DNA of 64,000 bases from Methylocystis sp. MJC1 (GCF_026427715.1 NZ_CP107558.1:2207001-2271000); one strand, 5' to 3'; shown: positions 9,326-19,076, numbered from the stretch's first letter. The notes: a model not told the origin generated them from the sequence alone. Numbers and translations are program-made.

Positions 9326-10741
9326 TTAGCGCCAGTTGCGCACGTCGACGAAGCGGCCCGCGATCGCCGCCGCCGCCGCCATGGCGGGAGAGACGAGATG
9401 GGTGCGGCCCTTGAAGCCCTGGCGGCCTTCGAAATTGCGGTTCGAGGTCGAGGCGCAGCGCTCGCCCGGCGCCAGGCGGTCCGGGTTCATGGCGAGGCAC
9501 ATGGAGCAACCCGGCTCGCGCCATTCGAAGCCGGCGGCGAGGAAAATCTTGTCGAGCCCCTCGGCCTCCGCCTGTTCCTTCACGAGCCCAGAGCCCGGAA
9601 CGACCATGGCGTTGACGCGCTCGGCCACCTTCTTGCCCTCGACCATTTTCGCAGCGGCGCGAAGATCCTCGATGCGGCCATTGGTGCAGGAGCCGATGAA
9701 GACTCGGTCGATTTCGATGTCCGTCATCTTCTCCCCGCCCGCGAGGCCCATATAGGCGAGCGAGCGCTCGATCGCGGCGCGCTTCTGCGGGCTCTTGGCC
9801 GAATCGGGGGTCGGCACGCGACCGTCAATGCGGGCGACGTCCTCGGGGCTCGTGCCCCAGGTGACGATCGGCGGCAGACTGGCGGCGTCGAGCTTCACGA
9901 TCTTGTCAAAATGCGCGCCCGCGTCGGTGTAGAGCGTCTCCCAATATTTGCGAGCCATGTCGAAGGCCTCGCCCTTGGGGCCCTTGGGGCGGTCCTTCAG
10001 ATAGGCGAAGGTCTTCTCGTCCGGCGCGATGAGGCCGGCGCGGGCGCCGCCTTCGATCGTCATGTTGCAGACGGTCATGCGGCCTTCCATCGAGAGGTCG
10101 CGGATGGCTTCGCCGGCAAATTCGATGACATGGCCGGTGCCGCCGGCCGTGCCGATCTCGCCGATGATGGCCAGGATGATGTCCTTGGCCGTGGCGCCGT
10201 CGGCGAGCTTGCCGTCGACCTGCACCAGCATATTCGCGGCCTTCTTCTGGATCAGCGTCTGGGTTGCGAGCACATGCTCGACCTCGGAAGTGCCGATGCC
10301 ATGCGCCAGCGCGCCAAAGGCCCCATGCGTCGAGGTGTGGCTGTCGCCGCAGACGATGGTCATGCCCGGCAGCGTGAAGCCCTGCTCCGGCCCGACGATA
10401 TGGACGACGCCCTGACGATGGTCGTGCTCATTGTAATATTCGACGCCGAATTCCTTGGCGTTGACCGCGAGCTGCTCGACCTGCGCCTTGCTCTCAGGGT
10501 CTTCGATCGGGAGCGAGCGGTCGGTGGTCGGCACATTGTGATCGACCACGGCCAGCGTCTTCTGCGGCGCGCGAACCTTGCGGCCGGACATGCGCAGGCC
10601 TTCGAACGCCTGAGGGCTCGTCACCTCATGGATGAGATGGCGGTCGATATAGAGCAGGCAGGCGCCGTCATCCTGGCGGTCGACGACATGGTCGTCCCAG
10701 ATCTTGTCGTAAAGCGTGCGCGGCCCGGTCGAATTGGACAT
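9326..10741 (-). CDS. leuC: 3-isopropylmalate dehydratase large subunit
   Basis: The 471-residue protein matches LeuC of the aconitase superfamily in length and throughout its sequence. It holds the [4Fe-4S] ligands in GSCTNGR and in the distal [11 protein letters not shown] pair, and substrate-binding motifs such as [10 protein letters not shown] and [11 protein letters not shown]. With LeuD (not in this window) it isomerises 2- to 3-isopropylmalate in leucine synthesis. It is preceded by a 380-bp gap and ends at a shared terminator. The start at ATG 10741 gives the standard N-terminus ([13 protein letters not shown]). Confidence 0.97.
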   Translation of the reverse strand: MSNSTGPRTLYDKIWDDHVVDRQDDGACLLYIDRHLIHEVTSPQAFEGLRMSGRKVRAPQKTLAVVDHNVPTTDRSLPIEDPESKAQVEQLAVNAKEFGVEYYNEHDHRQGVVHIVGPEQGFTLPGMTIVCGDSHTSTHGAFGALAHGIGTSEVEHVLATQTLIQKKAANMLVQVDGKLADGATAKDIILAIIGEIGTAGGTGHVIEFAGEAIRDLSMEGRMTVCNMTIEGGARAGLIAPDEKTFAYLKDRPKGPKGEAFDMARKYWETLYTDAGAHFDKIVKLDAASLPPIVTWGTSPEDVARIDGRVPTPDSAKSPQKRAAIERSLAYMGLAGGEKMTDIEIDRVFIGSCTNGRIEDLRAAAKMVEGKKVAERVNAMVVPGSGLVKEQAEAEGLDKIFLAAGFEWREPGCSMCLAMNPDRLAPGERCASTSNRNFEGRQGFKGRTHLVSPAMAAAAAIAGRFVDVRNWR

Positions 10742-10900
10742 GGTCTTTCCTTAACGCCGCTATTGCGGCCCCACTTGAATTGAGGGTCTTCTAACCGTAA
10801 CGCAAGCGCCATGGAAGAGCGTTCGCGGCCCGACTGCCCATCGCGCATAGCGCGCCGCCCTCCCCGCGAGGGGCTGGCGTATGCACACATCGTCGCTTCC

Positions 10901-11059
10901 CGTCATGGCCGGGCTTGTCCCGGCCATCCACGCCGTGCAGACGCTGGCGCGTGCGGGTTCGGCGCGTTTGCTGCCGAGCGCAACAGCCTGTCGGACAGCG
11001 CGACCCGAGGTGGACCGTATCCCTTGGCGTGGATGGCCGGGACAAGCCCGGCCATGACG
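10901..11059. repeat. Inverted-repeat element, family E
   Basis: A CGTCATGGCCGGGCTTGTCC arm continuing into CGGCCATCCACGCC is repeated in inverse orientation about 100 bp away (GGCGTGGATGGCCGGGACAA...). It fills most of the gap between leuC and the methyltransferase gene; nothing else is seen in 10742-11124. Confidence 0.8.
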
Positions 11060-11124
11060 ACTCCGAAGTGCGTGACTCCCGTAGCCCTGGAGGGGATGGA
11101 TTCGCTCACGTCCCGGAGGCGGCC

Positions 11125-12111
11125 GTGACCTCCCCCGCCCTGCCCCCCGGGCTTGCCGCGGCGCTCGCGGCGCAATTGGAGCGACGGCCGCGTAAGGCGC
11201 TTGCCGAGAGCGCCGAACGTCTTTCCGACAGCTACCGCGCCCGTAAGCCCACGAGCGAGGCGATCCGAACCGAGACCGACGCGCTTGCCTATGCGCTCAC
11301 GCGGATGCCGGCGACCTACGCCGCGGCCATTACGGTGTTGGGCCGGCTTGCCGAGGAGCAGCCGGGGTTCTCGCCGAAAAGCCTCCTCGACGTCGGCTGC
11401 GGCCTGGGCGCCGCGGCCTACGCCGCCAGCGCTGTCTGGCCGGAGCTCGGCCAGATTGAAATGGTCGACCGCAGCCGCGCCTTTCTGGCGATGGTCGAGG
11501 CGCTCGCCGCCGAGGCGGGGCTGCTGACGGGCGCCAGAATCACCGCCGCCGATATGACGCGGCTGCAAGATAGCCAGGACAAATCAGACCTCGTCGTCGT
11601 CGCCTATGTGCTGACCGAGCTGAGCGACGCCGATTTGCTCGGCGTCGCCGAGAGCCTATGGTCGCGAACCGGCGGGGCGCTCGCCATTCTCGAGCCCGGC
11701 ACGCCGCGCGATCACCAAAGATTGATGGGCGTGCGCGCGCGGCTCATCGAGCGCGGCGCCACCATCCTTGCCCCTTGCGCGCATGCGCGCCCCTGCCCGC
11801 TCGCGCCGCCCGACTGGTGCCATTTCTCGGTGCGCCTGCCGCGCTCGCGGGAACATAAATTGCTGAAAGGCGCGGCGGCGCCCTTTGAAGACGAGAAGTT
11901 TTGTTATCTCGTCGCAGCGCGCCAGGGCGAAAGCGCCAAGGCGCGCATCCTCGCCCCGCCGCGCCACAGCAAGGCGGGCGTCGTAGTAAAGCTTTGCGAT
12001 ACAAATGGCTTGACCGAAAAATTCCTGCCAAAGCGCAATAAGGCTCGCTATGAAAGCATTCGCAGGAAAGAATGGGGCGACGCTCTCGACGTCCCGCCGG
12101 AGGAAGCCTGA
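11125..12111 (+). CDS. Rsm22-family ribosomal small-subunit methyltransferase
   Basis: The 328-residue protein starts at a GTG preceded by GGAGG; the open frame extends upstream through repeat E, which is not coding. An AdoMet-binding motif (LLDVGCGLGAAAYAA) lies near residue 88. The C-terminal part shows the Rsm22 signature: C.H...CPL, DWCHFSVRLPRS..HK.LKG and a DEKF.YL block, with cysteines that bind a metal or Fe-S cluster in the family. Rsm22 proteins act on ribosome assembly in mitochondria; bacterial relatives are assigned by similarity. The stop overlaps the next start. Confidence 0.85.
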   Translation: MTSPALPPGLAAALAAQLERRPRKALAESAERLSDSYRARKPTSEAIRTETDALAYALTRMPATYAAAITVLGRLAEEQPGFSPKSLLDVGCGLGAAAYAASAVWPELGQIEMVDRSRAFLAMVEALAAEAGLLTGARITAADMTRLQDSQDKSDLVVVAYVLTELSDADLLGVAESLWSRTGGALAILEPGTPRDHQRLMGVRARLIERGATILAPCAHARPCPLAPPDWCHFSVRLPRSREHKLLKGAAAPFEDEKFCYLVAARQGESAKARILAPPRHSKAGVVVKLCDTNGLTEKFLPKRNKARYESIRRKEWGDALDVPPEEA

Positions 12112-12518
12112 TGAACAGACCGAGGGTTGCGCCTTACCTCACCGCCAGCCCGGCGGCCGCGGCGATCGCCTTTTATACAGGCGCGTTCGAGGCCAAGCAG
12201 CGCGCCCTGATGCCCTCGGTCGATGGCCTGCGCATCGCCCATTGTGAATTGCTGATCAACGGCGGCTCGGTGATGCTCGCGGATTTCTTCCCTGAGCTCG
12301 GCCAAACTCGCGTCCCGATGCCCGGCGACACCGCAACCGTCTCGATCAGCCTGGAATATGACACGGGAAAGCAGGTCGACGACACCTGCTCCCGCGCCGC
12401 CAAGCTCGGCGCCAAGATTGAAACGCAGCCGACGAATTCTTTTTGGGGCACCCGTTACGCGACGCTGCGCGACCCTTTCGGACATCGCTGGATCTTGAAC
12501 GGGCCGCTGGATAAATAG
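12111..12518 (+). CDS. VOC-family (PhnB-like) protein
   Basis: The 135-residue protein starts at the ATG overlapping the upstream stop (TGATG). It shows the vicinal-oxygen-chelate fold of the PhnB/glyoxalase-like group: PYLTASPAAAAIAFYTGAF at the N-terminus, a central MLADFFPE strand, and a C-terminal ATLRDPFGHRWILN motif. Members include fosfomycin-resistance-like and 3-demethylubiquinone-like proteins without a fixed reaction, so no substrate is assigned. Coupling to the Rsm22-type gene is probably only co-transcription. Confidence 0.85.
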   Translation: MNRPRVAPYLTASPAAAAIAFYTGAFEAKQRALMPSVDGLRIAHCELLINGGSVMLADFFPELGQTRVPMPGDTATVSISLEYDTGKQVDDTCSRAAKLGAKIETQPTNSFWGTRYATLRDPFGHRWILNGPLDK

Positions 12519-12580
12519 ACTGCAGCCGCGCCACCGCCGCTATTTGTGAGAAACTACGGCGTCATTCTCATCACTGAAGC

Positions 12581-12728
12581 GGCCCCCACCCTTAATCCCT
12601 CCCCGCAAGAGGGAGGGAGGCGGCTCGCGCCCGAGTTTGTCATCCCTACTTGCCGGTGTGATCCCTAACGACGCCGCTCCACTCCCTCCCCCCACGAGGT
12701 GGCGGGGAGGGATTAAGGGTGGGGGGCG
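12581..12728. repeat. Inverted repeat, family F
   Basis: Arms CCCCCACCCTTAATCCCTCC and GGGAGGGATTAAGGGTGGGG face each other across about 100 bp. Related CCTCCCC/GGGGAGG motifs recur at 13328-13370, 51114-51246 and 63480-63535. Confidence 0.75.
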
Positions 12729-13327
12729 ATGCAGCTCCGCGCGCGTCTCAGAAAAACCGACCAGCGCCAAATTCCCCGCCGCCATTTTCGGCGCGAGGCG
12801 ATACAAGAAGCCGGGACGCCCCGGCCCCGTTCGGCCGGTAGCGTGAGAGAACAAGCGCATCGGGGCATGAGCGTCCCAGCTGCGGTCTTTATTCGCGCGC
12901 ACCTTTCCGAGCCGAAGTAGCGCCATCCTGTGGCGGTTCCTTCGTTCGGCACAGTCGCCAGACGGCGACTGCTTCTTTCCCGAGCGACTTACGTCGCCCG
13001 AGCGCGTCGCAAGGGGTCAACATGCGCCGCCTTCGGTCCGCCGGCGCTTTCCCTTTCGGTACTCGGGCCGCGTGTCGCGGACACGAAAACTATGCCCAGC
13101 CTTTGCGTGGGATTGCTCCCATGCAGCCTCCCCACGAAGGAGAAGGCACGGCGGGCGGCGCCGGACTCCCGCACGGAACGAGGGTCGTCGCTCCGCGCTT
13201 AACCGACCCCGCCGGCGCCGCCGACCCTGACGGCGCCCCTGCAAGTTGGCGAGGCGGAAGCGAGCATAAGGGAGGTTTGGAGCGTGGGGATAAATTAGGC
13301 GGCGAAATTTTCGATGAAGAGCGCAAT

Positions 13328-13370
13328 CACCCAACCTCTCCCCGCGCGCAGCGCGGGGAGAGGTTGGGTG
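13328..13370. repeat. Short perfect hairpin related to family F
   Basis: CACCCAACCTCTCCCCGCGC is followed directly by its inverse, giving an almost loop-free stem of about 20 bp. There is no flanking T-run and no adjacent gene end, so this is a repeat rather than a terminator. Confidence 0.7.
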
Positions 13371-13530
13371 AGGGGCCTGGGGGATTAGTAGAAACGAGAA
13401 ACGCCACAAGGCGCATGGGTTTTCTACATGCGGCCCGGGCTCCGGCCCCGGCCCCTCACCTAACCTCTCCCCGCATAGCCCGTCTGAAGACGGGCGTCTT
13501 CGACGCCCTACGCGGGGGAAGGACCGCCCA

Positions 13531-13565
13531 AAACAAAACCGCCCGGGCCTCTCGGCGCCGGGCGG
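13531..13565 (-). terminator. Intrinsic terminator of rplS
   Basis: On the minus strand CCGCCCGG and CCGGGCGG form a stem with an 11-base loop followed by TTTTGTTT. It lies about 30 bases after the rplS stop. Confidence 0.8.
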
Positions 13566-13593
13566 CGAAAAATAGTCTCCTAAGCCGTAAGGA

Positions 13594-13977
13594 TTACTCC
13601 CTCGCGGCCTTGGGCTTGGTCTCGACGCGTTCGGCGATGCGGGCCGACTTGCCGCGACGGTCGCGCAGATAATAGAGCTTGGCGCGGCGGACCTTGCCGC
13701 GGCGGACCACCTTGATCGAATCGATCAGCGGCCCGTACATCGGGAAGACGCGCTCGACGCCCTCGCCGTAGGAAATCTTGCGGACAGTGAAGCTCTCGTT
13801 GAGGCCCCCGCCATTACGGGCGATCACAACGCCCTCATAGGCCTGCACGCGGCTGCGGTCGCCTTCCTTCACCTTCACGTTCACGACGACGGTGTCACCG
13901 GGGCGGAAGTCGGGGATCGCCTTGCCTTCGATGAGCTTGGCGGCCTGTTCGGCCTCGAGCTGCTCAATGATGTTCAT
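13594..13977 (-). CDS. rplS: 50S ribosomal protein L19
   Basis: The 127-residue protein aligns over its whole length with L19: [19 protein letters not shown], the [12 protein letters not shown] loop, [18 protein letters not shown] and the basic [21 protein letters not shown]-terminal half that contacts 23S rRNA at the 30S-50S interface. Length and start are standard. Its usual upstream partner trmD is not next to it here. Confidence 0.98.
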   Translation of the reverse strand: MNIIEQLEAEQAAKLIEGKAIPDFRPGDTVVVNVKVKEGDRSRVQAYEGVVIARNGGGLNESFTVRKISYGEGVERVFPMYGPLIDSIKVVRRGKVRRAKLYYLRDRRGKSARIAERVETKPKAARE

Positions 13978-14217
13978 AACCGTAAACTCCTGCCGTTTCG
14001 TCTGTAGCCTTTCGGCCGACGAGCGTTTCGGAACGCTGTTTTAGTTGAGGCCGCTCCCAATACATCAGAGGGCGACTTTTGTCGAGTGCGCAGACGCGAA
14101 AGAACCCTCTTGCGCCGCAAAAGAAAGTGGCGCGCCGGGGACCCTCCTTCTCGACATCCGACCTATATAGCCTTGCCGGGGCGGCTGGCCATGAAAACTC
14201 GAGAAGGGGAGCCCAGA

Positions 14218-14598
14218 ATGACCCAGCACGAGGAGCGCCAAGGAGAACGCGGCGGCGCCGCGAGGGCGGCAGCTTCGGATCTGATGAGCGAGGGACGACA
14301 ACGGTTCGAACATATGGCGGACGCCCAGGCCCAGTTCTGGGATCGGATTCAGGACTCCAACCGCAAATGGCTCGATCGGATGCAGAGCGAGGCGTCTATC
14401 GCAGCCGATTTCGCCAACAAGCTGACCTCGGCCAAATCTTTCACGGAGACTGCCAGCATTTTCCAGAACTGGACCGTCAAACATATGGAAATGGCGACCG
14501 AGGACGCCCGCCGCCTGCTCTCCGACACGCAGGACATCATTGCCGCGGGCACGCGCTTCTGGACAAATATCGGCGACGGCAAAAGCCGCGGGCATTAA
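14218..14598 (+). CDS. Phasin-like protein
   Basis: I start the 126-residue protein at the ATG at 14218, which has AAGGGGAG six bases upstream. It is all helical and rich in Ala/Gln/Glu. A phasin-like central part (QAQFWDRIQDSNRKWLDRM, then FTETASIFQNWTVKHMEMATEDARRL) ends in the QDIIAAGTRFW motif common in phasin_2 proteins. Phasins coat polyhydroxyalkanoate granules, which fits a PHB-storing alphaproteobacterium. The family assignment is by pattern only; no pha genes are adjacent. Confidence 0.65.
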   Translation: MTQHEERQGERGGAARAAASDLMSEGRQRFEHMADAQAQFWDRIQDSNRKWLDRMQSEASIAADFANKLTSAKSFTETASIFQNWTVKHMEMATEDARRLLSDTQDIIAAGTRFWTNIGDGKSRGH

Positions 14599-14650
14599 CG
14601 CTTATCCCCAAGAATGACGCGCGCTCGCACGATACAGAGCGTTGCCGCGC

Positions 14651-14681
14651 ACGAAGGCCCCGAGCAAAGCGGGCCTTCGTG
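14651..14681 (+). terminator. Hairpin after the phasin-like gene
   Basis: CGAAGGCCC and GGGCCTTCG form a 9-bp stem around a 10-base loop about 50 bases after the stop. There is no clear T-run, so termination is plausible but not certain. Confidence 0.45.
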
Positions 14682-14747
14682 TGGGGAATGCGCTTGATCG
14701 GCTCCCCTGTCATACGGATTCGGATCGAATAGCTCGTTTTACCGAGT

Positions 14748-15012
14748 GTCATAAGAGATCCGCTTGATTGCTTCGGTGTCATTCCCGATCGCTCGCGAAG
14801 CGAGCGATCGGGAATCCAGTGCAAAACCAACGCTTTTGTGGCTCTGGATTCCCGGTCGGGCCTTCAGCCCGCCGGGAATGACAAAGACCCATGCGCGCTG
14901 TTCAAACGGAAGTGGTGTCATACTCAGGAGGCTGAAAGCCCGACCGACAATCGAGAGCCGCTCGCTTCGCGAACCTCGGGAATGACAAAAGCCCGAAACG
15001 AGACGTTCAAGC
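14748..15012. repeat. Family A repeat, inverted copy plus a degenerate second copy
   Basis: 14748-14925 is a family A element in inverse orientation (CCCGATCGCTCGCGAAGCGA..., CTCTGGATTCCCGGTCGGGC..., GCCCGCCGGGAATGACA). A decayed second copy (GGCTGAAAGCCCGACCGACA...) follows to about 15012. Apart from the hairpin, these fill the 14599-15015 gap. Confidence 0.8.
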
Positions 15013-15015
15013 GGC

Positions 15016-15234
15016 TCATTCCTCCTCGCGATCATGGGTGAAGCCGACCTTTATCGTAACCTGATATTTCTCAACATTGCCCTTGCCGATACGGCCGCGG
15101 ATCTGGACGACCTCGAACCATTGCAGATTGCGCAAGGTCAATCCGGCGCGCTGAATCGCCGTGGCGATCGCGCCTTCGACACTGTCTGGCGAGGTCCCAA
15201 CAAGCTCGACGATCTTGTAAACCGAGCCTTCCAT
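15016..15234 (-). CDS. Dodecin (flavin-binding dodecamer subunit)
   Basis: The 72-residue protein has the full dodecin pattern: [19 protein letters not shown] at the N-terminus, the [11 protein letters not shown] strand with the flavin-stacking Trp, and the final YQVTIKVGF strand. Dodecins form hollow dodecamers that store riboflavin or FMN. It lies just downstream of nifA on the same strand, separated by about 85 bp. A flavin store next to nif/fix genes that need FAD and flavin electron carriers may be coincidental. Confidence 0.93.
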   Translation of the reverse strand: MEGSVYKIVELVGTSPDSVEGAIATAIQRAGLTLRNLQWFEVVQIRGRIGKGNVEKYQVTIKVGFTHDREEE

Positions 15235-15319
15235 GACATGCTCCCCCTGCCGCTCGAACTGAACGGAATGTAGAGCGGCGCGGGTTCAGGTCATCGGTCG
15301 CGGTTGCGGCGGCGGCGCG

Positions 15320-17053
15320 TCAGAACTTCTTGACCTCTATCCCATGCTTCTGCAGCGCATAGCCGATCTGGCGCGGCGTGAGGCCGAGAAGACGCGCGGC
15401 CTTCGCCTTCACCCAGCCGGCGCGCTCCATGGCGTCGACGAGCTTCTCGTAATCGGTGCGCGGGTCTTTCTCGATGACCGTGCAATTCTCGGCGCCTGGG
15501 CAGGTATCTCCCGGGGCCGGCGCGCAGGCGCTGACCGCCTCGGCGGGCGGCGCTGGGGGACGCACCGGCGGCGGGGGCGGCGGGGCGACGATGGGCAGCG
15601 GCGTCACGCCCGTCGGCCATTTCGACGACGAACCGCTCCAGAGGATGGCGGAGAGGCAACCGTCCTTGCGACAGGAGAAATCCTTGTCGATGATAACGTC
15701 GCCATGGGCGAGGGTCGCCGTGCGATAGACGCAGTTCTCCAGCTCGCGAATATTGCCGGGGAAGCCGCATTCGTCGAGCACGCTCATCGCGGATTCGGAG
15801 AACTTCAGCTTACCGCCCTGCTCCGAATTGAACCGGCGCAGGAACTCATTGGCCAGCAGATCCATATCCCCCTTGCGGTCGCGCAGCGGCGGCAGGAAGA
15901 TCGGCACCACGCTGATGCGATAGTAAAGATCGGCGCGGAATTCGCCGCGCTGCACCGCCTCTTCGAGATTTCGGTTGGTCGCACAGACGAGGCGAACGTC
16001 GACTTTCAACGTGCGCGACCCACCGACGCGTTCGAACTCGCCCTCTTGCAGCACGCGCAGGAGCTTGGCCTGGAAGGACGGCGTGATCTCCCCGATCTCG
16101 TCCAGGAACAAGGTGCCGCCGTCGGCGAGCTCGAAGCGGCCCTTGCGCATATTGGCCGCGCCGGTGAAGGCGCCGCGCTCATGGCCGAACAGCTCGGATT
16201 CGAGCACGCTCTCGGGCAGGGCCGCGCAATTGAGCTTGATGAACGGTTTGTTGCGCCGCGGAGACTGATCATGGATCGCGGCGGCGAACAGCTCCTTGCC
16301 CGTGCCGGACTCGCCGCGCAGCAGGACTGTCGATTTGGCCTTGGCGACGATGCGGATTTTTTCGACGACGGCGCGCACCGCCGGGCTGTCGCCGACAATG
16401 CCCTTGAGGCCTTCGGCCTTCACTTCCGGCGGAATGGCCGATTTCTCCCGCCAGGCGCTTTCGATCATCAATCTTTCGCGATCGCGCGCAATGAGCTTGT
16501 GCAGCCGCAGCGTCTGCCCCACCAGATTGGCGATCATGGTGAGAAAACGCACGTCGTGATCGAAGAGCACGGAGGACCGGGTGTTGCGCGCCCGATCGAC
16601 GGTCAGCGTGCCGACGACGGCGTCGCCATCCTTGATCGGCACGCCGATCATTGAAAAGGACTGGCCGTCCTCATTGCCCCAATCCGCGAGGTCCATGCCT
16701 TCGAACAGCGGCGACGTGGCGACGTCGTCGATGACGACCGGCATTTTGGTCGCGACGATCTGGCCGACCGCGCGCTCCGGCAGGCGATCGAAAAACACTT
16801 TCGCGGCGCCTTCGCTCCAACCGGAGCCGACGACGACCTCGGGCGCGCCTTTTGCGTCGAGCAGCGCGATCAAACCATGGCGCATATCGAGGAAGCTCGA
16901 TAGCAGGGTCAATACGCCCGCGAGCACATTCTCCAGTCGGTTCGGGGACGCAAGCAGTTTCGAGATTTCATAAATTCCGACCAGCGCGGTTTCGCCGTAA
17001 ACCATCGCGCGCGAAGAGGTGGCGCCAATGGAGCCGCCGAGTTCAAGACCCAT
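15320..17053 (-). CDS. nifA: Nif-specific transcriptional activator NifA
   Basis: The protein is 577 residues from the ATG at 17053, which has GAGG five bases upstream. A GTG 12 codons earlier has no ribosome site and lies at the expected transcription start. Domains: GAF (about 20-180), sigma-54 AAA+ (about 210-440, with GESGTGKE, the GAFTGA loop and FLDEIGEI), a Pro-rich linker, and a Fis-type helix-turn-helix (AKAARLLGLTPRQIGYAL). The end of the AAA+ domain and the linker contain C-x11-C (ECGFPGNIRELENC) and CRKDGC, the cysteine pattern that makes alphaproteobacterial NifA oxygen-sensitive. It activates the sigma-54 nif promoters in this island and probably its own. Confidence 0.96.
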   Translation of the reverse strand: MGLELGGSIGATSSRAMVYGETALVGIYEISKLLASPNRLENVLAGVLTLLSSFLDMRHGLIALLDAKGAPEVVVGSGWSEGAAKVFFDRLPERAVGQIVATKMPVVIDDVATSPLFEGMDLADWGNEDGQSFSMIGVPIKDGDAVVGTLTVDRARNTRSSVLFDHDVRFLTMIANLVGQTLRLHKLIARDRERLMIESAWREKSAIPPEVKAEGLKGIVGDSPAVRAVVEKIRIVAKAKSTVLLRGESGTGKELFAAAIHDQSPRRNKPFIKLNCAALPESVLESELFGHERGAFTGAANMRKGRFELADGGTLFLDEIGEITPSFQAKLLRVLQEGEFERVGGSRTLKVDVRLVCATNRNLEEAVQRGEFRADLYYRISVVPIFLPPLRDRKGDMDLLANEFLRRFNSEQGGKLKFSESAMSVLDECGFPGNIRELENCVYRTATLAHGDVIIDKDFSCRKDGCLSAILWSGSSSKWPTGVTPLPIVAPPPPPPVRPPAPPAEAVSACAPAPGDTCPGAENCTVIEKDPRTDYEKLVDAMERAGWVKAKAARLLGLTPRQIGYALQKHGIEVKKF

Positions 17054-17095
17054 GGGAGCCTCATGACAGGCGTTGTTGTGCGTCGCCACATAAAA

Positions 17096-17110
17096 GCAAC
17101 TATCGCGCCA
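17096..17110 (-). promoter_or_regulatory. Probable sigma-54 promoter of nifA
   Basis: The minus strand reads TGGCGC-N5-TTGC, one mismatch from the TGGCAC-N5-TTGC consensus, with the invariant GG and GC correctly spaced. It would give a leader of about 30 bases before the ATG at 17053. The NifA site at 17268-17283 lies about 160 bp upstream. Confidence 0.6.
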
Positions 17111-17267
17111 ACTCCGAAATCCTAAATAAAACTTGGAAGTTCAACCGATTGGGGATTCGGACCTACTCCTTGGAACGATTATAAAAACAAGCCGAGTGGC
17201 GCAATTTTATCCCCGGCGCCGATTCATGTGGCGCCCATTTCGAGTGCGTGGCGCGGGCCCAATTGAA

Positions 17268-17283
17268 TGTCGCCTTGCGAACA
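17268..17283. promoter_or_regulatory. NifA upstream activator site between nifA and nifB
   Basis: A perfect TGT-N10-ACA (TGTCGCCTTGCGAACA) lies 102 bp upstream of the nifB -24 element and in range of the divergent nifA promoter. It may serve both. Confidence 0.8.
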
Positions 17284-17384
17284 TTTGTCCGAAGGCTTTG
17301 CGACAACTAGCCGCGCCTCTCGGGGCGCCGCAAGGAAATCCTCAACAGCAACATTTCCAATTGGTTACTTCTGATTTTTGTCAA

Positions 17385-17399
17385 TGGCACGCTTGTTGC
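17385..17399 (+). promoter_or_regulatory. Sigma-54 promoter of the nifB operon
   Basis: TGGCACGCTTGTTGC is an exact -24/-12 consensus, ending 93 bp upstream of the nifB start codon. Confidence 0.92.
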
Positions 17400-17492
17400 G
17401 GTCATCCGCCCAACGCCACCGGCCGACATTGGAATTGTTCCAGACGCCCCCCTCAAGGGGGTCCACAACAAAATGCCTGAGAGGATTACGCA

Positions 17493-19067
17493 ATGGACGA
17501 CTCTCGCTCTTTCGAAACCTATGAAGCTGAGCCCACTCCTGCTCCCGAGCAGCTCGACGACATTATGCAGAAGATGGCCGAGCACAAAGGCTGCGGCACG
17601 TCGGGAGGCAGCGGCAAAGCCAGCTGCGGCACCGGCGCGGGCGAAAACGACATGCCCACGGAAATCTGGGAGAAGGTCAAGAACCATCCCTGCTACAGCG
17701 AAGAAGCCCACCATCACTATGCGCGCATGCATGTCGCCGTCGCGCCGGCCTGCAACATTCAGTGCAACTATTGTAACCGCAAATATGACTGCGCCAATGA
17801 ATCGCGTCCCGGCGTCGTCTCCGAAAAGCTGAGCCCCGAGCAAGCCGCCAAGAAAGTGCTCGCGGTGGCCTCCGCCATTCCACAGATGACGGTGCTCGGC
17901 ATCGCCGGACCCGGCGACCCGCTCGCCAATCCCGGCAAGACGTTCAAAACCTTCGAGCTGATCTCGGAAGCCGCTCCCGACATCAAGCTCTGCCTCTCGA
18001 CCAATGGCCTCTCCCTGCCCGACCATGTCGAGACGATCAAGAAGTTCAACGTCGATCACGTCACGATCACGATCAATATGACGGACCCGGACATCGGCGC
18101 CGAAATCTACCCCTGGGTGTTCTGGAAGCATAAGCGCGTCACCGGCAAGGAAGCCGCGAAGATCCTCACCGATCGCCAGCTGCAGGGCCTCGAGATGCTG
18201 ACCGCCAACGGCATCCTCTGCAAGGTCAACTCGGTGATGATCCCCGGCATCAACGACGATCATCTCGTGACGGTGAACAGAGAGGTGAAGTCGCGCGGCG
18301 CATTCCTGCACAACATCATGCCGCTCATCTCGTCGCCGGAGCACGGCACGGTCTTCGGCCTCAACGGCCAGCGCGGCCCGTCCGCGCAGGAGCTGAAGGC
18401 GCTGCAGGACAGCTGCGAAGGCGAGATGAACATGATGCGCCACTGCCGCCAGTGCCGCGCCGACGCAGTGGGCCTGCTCGGCGAAGACCGCAGCGCAGAA
18501 TTCACGACCGACAAAATCATGGAGATGGAGGTCAATTACGACCTCTCCTCGCGTCAGGCCTATCAGGAGAAGGTCGAGGAAGAGCGCCAGGCGAAGGTCG
18601 CCGCACGCAACGCCGAGCTCGAAACGCTCGCCGGCGAAAATGCGGATCTCAAGATCCTTGTCGCTGTCGCGACCAAGGGCTCGGGCCGCATCAACGAGCA
18701 TTTCGGCCATGCCGATGAGTTCCAGATTTACGAACTCTCCAGCAACGGCGCGAAATTCGTCGGCCATCGTCGCGTCGACCTCTACTGCCAGGGCGGCTAT
18801 GGCGAGGAAGAGGCGCTCGAGACGGTCATCCGCGCGATCAACGACTGCACCGCGGTCTTTGTCGCCAAGATTGGCCACTGCCCGAAGGAAGATCTGGCGA
18901 AGGCCGGCATCGAAGCTGTGGATCAATACGCCTACGAGTTCATCGAGCAGTCGGCAATCTCCTACTTCAAGGACTACCTCGCCAAGATCAGAAGCGGCGA
19001 GATCACCCATGTCACACGCGGCGACGCCACAATCCGTCAGGGCGCCTTCGTCTCCGTGGACGCGTAG
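17493..19067 (+). CDS. nifB: FeMo-cofactor precursor synthase NifB
   Basis: The 524-residue protein has a radical-SAM domain with Cys87-x3-Cys91-x2-Cys94 ([15 protein letters not shown]), the [12 protein letters not shown]-contact loop and further cysteines for the K clusters. A NifX-like C-terminal domain (about 385-510) starts at [20 protein letters not shown]. NifB fuses two [4Fe-4S] clusters with a SAM-derived carbide to make NifB-co, the precursor of FeMo-co. It heads a 14-gene operon behind an exact sigma-54 promoter and NifA site. The length is that of the two-domain form typical of Proteobacteria. Confidence 0.98.
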   Translation: MDDSRSFETYEAEPTPAPEQLDDIMQKMAEHKGCGTSGGSGKASCGTGAGENDMPTEIWEKVKNHPCYSEEAHHHYARMHVAVAPACNIQCNYCNRKYDCANESRPGVVSEKLSPEQAAKKVLAVASAIPQMTVLGIAGPGDPLANPGKTFKTFELISEAAPDIKLCLSTNGLSLPDHVETIKKFNVDHVTITINMTDPDIGAEIYPWVFWKHKRVTGKEAAKILTDRQLQGLEMLTANGILCKVNSVMIPGINDDHLVTVNREVKSRGAFLHNIMPLISSPEHGTVFGLNGQRGPSAQELKALQDSCEGEMNMMRHCRQCRADAVGLLGEDRSAEFTTDKIMEMEVNYDLSSRQAYQEKVEEERQAKVAARNAELETLAGENADLKILVAVATKGSGRINEHFGHADEFQIYELSSNGAKFVGHRRVDLYCQGGYGEEEALETVIRAINDCTAVFVAKIGHCPKEDLAKAGIEAVDQYAYEFIEQSAISYFKDYLAKIRSGEITHVTRGDATIRQGAFVSVDA

Positions 19068-19076
19068 CGCGGTTCC

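Larger units (their letters stand above)
12519..13530. other. Gene-free, repeat-rich kilobase
   Basis: No open frame here looks like a protein. The stretch holds a long inverted repeat at 12581-12728 (CCCACCCTTAATCCCTCCCC and its inverse, family F), a hairpin at 13328-13370 (CACCCAACCTCTCCCCGCGC and its inverse), a half copy of the same motif near 13455-13480, and unique GC-rich sequence between them. Confidence 0.7.

Noticed and set aside
10811..11128. Open frame of 105 codons upstream of the Rsm22-type gene
   Set aside because: It is read through the family E inverted repeat and resembles repeat-derived peptides (GRACPGHPR and its mirror).
12519..13530. CRISPR array or tandem repeats
   Set aside because: The repeats are inverted and irregularly spaced, with no direct repeats separated by equal-length spacers and no cas genes.
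14651..14681. Riboswitch or structured RNA near dodecin
   Set aside because: Only a simple hairpin and family A repeats are present; nothing resembles the FMN riboswitch core.
17054..17089. GTG start of nifA at 17089
   Set aside because: There is no ribosome site, and it would lie at or before the transcription start of the proposed sigma-54 promoter. The ATG at 17053 has GAGG at the right distance.
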